This document shows positions 27,403-29,244 of a stretch of DNA of 29,244 bases, in pieces. Source of the DNA: Bryobacteraceae bacterium (GTDB lineage: Bacteria > Acidobacteriota > Terriglobia > Bryobacterales > Bryobacteraceae); contig JASHQT010000113.1 in assembly GCA_030039005.1 (NCBI GenBank), positions 1 to 29,244 on the forward strand, read 5' to 3'. How positions within the stretch are numbered: position 1 is the first letter of the stretch; each line of letters starts with the position of its first letter. The notes under the pieces were generated by a model. It worked only from the letters and a program-made list of their open reading frames with translations, had not been told where the DNA came from and made no database searches. The translations under genes were made by a program, and so were the position numbers.

Positions 27403-27417
27403 CCTTGGATAACAAGG
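27403..27417. promoter_or_regulatory. Candidate PadR operator
   Basis: CCTTG-GATAA-CAAGG is a perfect 5-bp inverted repeat 27 bases before the PadR start codon, in the short region between divergent genes. Position and symmetry would suit autoregulation. The sequence does not match a PadR consensus I can cite, so confidence is low. Confidence 0.3.
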
Positions 27418-27535
27418 TATCATCGAATGACGGGACTGTCAATCCTATTGGCGCTCCTCTTTTCGATGCGAATCGAACAGAAACCGGGCTCCCAGGGAAC
27501 CAGACCCGAGGAGCCCGCGGCATGGGAGGTGCGCG

Positions 27536-28021
27536 ATGTGGAAAGGCTTAATTAGGTTATCGGGGGCCTTAATTTGCCTGACGTCGGTCGGCCTACCCCA
27601 GGGAAACTCCGAGGTGCCAGGCCCGGATGCCATCACCGCTCGACAGGCGAGCCTAGACATGTCCTCCATCACGTTCCGCTCAATGGGCGATGCTATGAAA
27701 GCAGGACGCGAGGCAAAGAGTCAAGGCTATCCGGCGGCCGCTCTCGCCAAATGGGCCAAGGTGCTTCCGCGAATGTTTCCGCCTGGCACTGCCGCGGGTG
27801 ACACATCTGCGTTTTCTCAGGCCCTCCCCTTAATCTGGAAAGACCGAGCTGGCTTTGATCGAGCAGCGGCCAATTATGCGGCCGCTACAGCCCGGCTCGC
27901 TGCCCTCGCCGCGGCCAATGACACGCTCGGTTTCACAAGAGAGCTCGACGAGGTTAACCAAGCCTGCAACTTCTGCCATAGCCGGTTTAAAGAAGGGGAC
28001 CAGGGTCCACCGAAGAAATAA
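27536..28021 (+). CDS. Exported class II cytochrome c (cytochrome c'-like)
   Basis: This 161-residue protein starts at ATG 27536 behind the ribosome site GGGAGGT. A weak signal peptide (LIRLSGALICLTSVGLPQG) precedes an alanine-rich four-helix region. The single haem-binding motif CNFCH (Cys144, Cys147, His148) lies near the C-terminus, and RQASLDMSSITFRSMGDAMK lies near the N-terminus of the mature protein. A C-terminal CxxCH in an all-helical protein of this size is the pattern of cytochrome c' and c-556. The role would be periplasmic electron transfer or binding of a small gas. It converges on the IorB-type gene; whether it serves that molybdenum enzyme is unknown. Confidence 0.8.
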   Translation: MWKGLIRLSGALICLTSVGLPQGNSEVPGPDAITARQASLDMSSITFRSMGDAMKAGREAKSQGYPAAALAKWAKVLPRMFPPGTAAGDTSAFSQALPLIWKDRAGFDRAAANYAAATARLAALAAANDTLGFTRELDEVNQACNFCHSRFKEGDQGPPKK

Positions 28022-28223
28022 ACATGGCGCTCCGCGTTTTTTAGGCACTGAGGCGGGGACAAGGGCGATCGCCCATGTACGCACCCCTTTTCTCCGCTCG
28101 CCGGGCTCTTCCTTCTCTGCGCTTCGGACGGCTTTTCTTGACGAAGCTGACCACTTTCACCACAATCGAGATGCCAGCGTGGCTACGCTTCGACGGCGTT
28201 GGGGATCATCCCGGAATGCCGTT

Positions 28224-29244
<1,021 letters not shown>

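Noticed and set aside
27377..27523. Longer N-terminus for PadR
   Set aside because: The added 49 residues have no PadR similarity, while ATG 27376 has a good ribosome site and the normal start MDIEAQFLKG.
28063..28074. Perfect 12-bp palindrome GGGCGATCGCCC
   Set aside because: It has no spacer or T-run for a terminator and occurs in a short gap between convergent genes; such short palindromes are expected by chance in GC-rich DNA.

Overview
The window is a high-GC, gene-dense bacterial chromosome segment. Several things point to an acidobacterium of the Bryobacter/Solibacter type: a PadR regulator paired with a HAAS-domain membrane protein, many Tat- or Sec-exported enzymes, an exported esterase-713-like hydrolase in tandem copies, and an IorB-type molybdenum hydroxylase at the right edge. 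This assignment is inference from gene content, without a marker gene or a database search.

Layout. 1-2308: two tandem copies of an exported esterase (the first cut by the window edge) and a convergent exported cupin. 2709-13929: a ten-gene, same-strand, mostly start/stop-overlapping cluster for purine breakdown, in the order xdhA, xdhB, guaD, uraD, uox, hiuH, allantoate amidohydrolase, allB, allE, ureidoglycolate amidohydrolase. 14089-20680: a mirror-image, head-to-head arrangement of two modules, each a Tat-exported FAD oxidoreductase (spermidine-dehydrogenase-like) followed by an amidohydrolase. In the left module the amidohydrolase is reduced to an N-terminal stub. Between the modules lies a frameshifted MerR-type gene beside a MerR-like operator/promoter. 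20820-21412: remains of a tyrosine recombinase. 21413-25192: a four-helix methyltransferase-like membrane protein, a gene-poor stretch, and a large hybrid sensor kinase. 25302-27376: a short-chain dehydrogenase fossil, a frameshifted lytic-polysaccharide-monooxygenase-like gene, and a HAAS membrane protein with its PadR regulator. 27536-29244: a class II cytochrome c and the C-terminal part of an IorB-type molybdenum hydroxylase.

How the genes work together. The central cluster reads as a complete route from guanine, hypoxanthine or xanthine through urate, 5-hydroxyisourate, OHCU, (S)-allantoin, allantoate, (S)-ureidoglycine and (S)-ureidoglycolate to glyoxylate. The last three steps use amidohydrolases, so ureide nitrogen is released as ammonia rather than urea, as in plants. 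No permease, regulator or XdhC chaperone is encoded next to it. The flanking region carries many decayed genes (amidohydrolase stub, MerR, recombinase, SDR scrap, LPMO-like frameshift), which suggests past rearrangement to the right of the purine operon.
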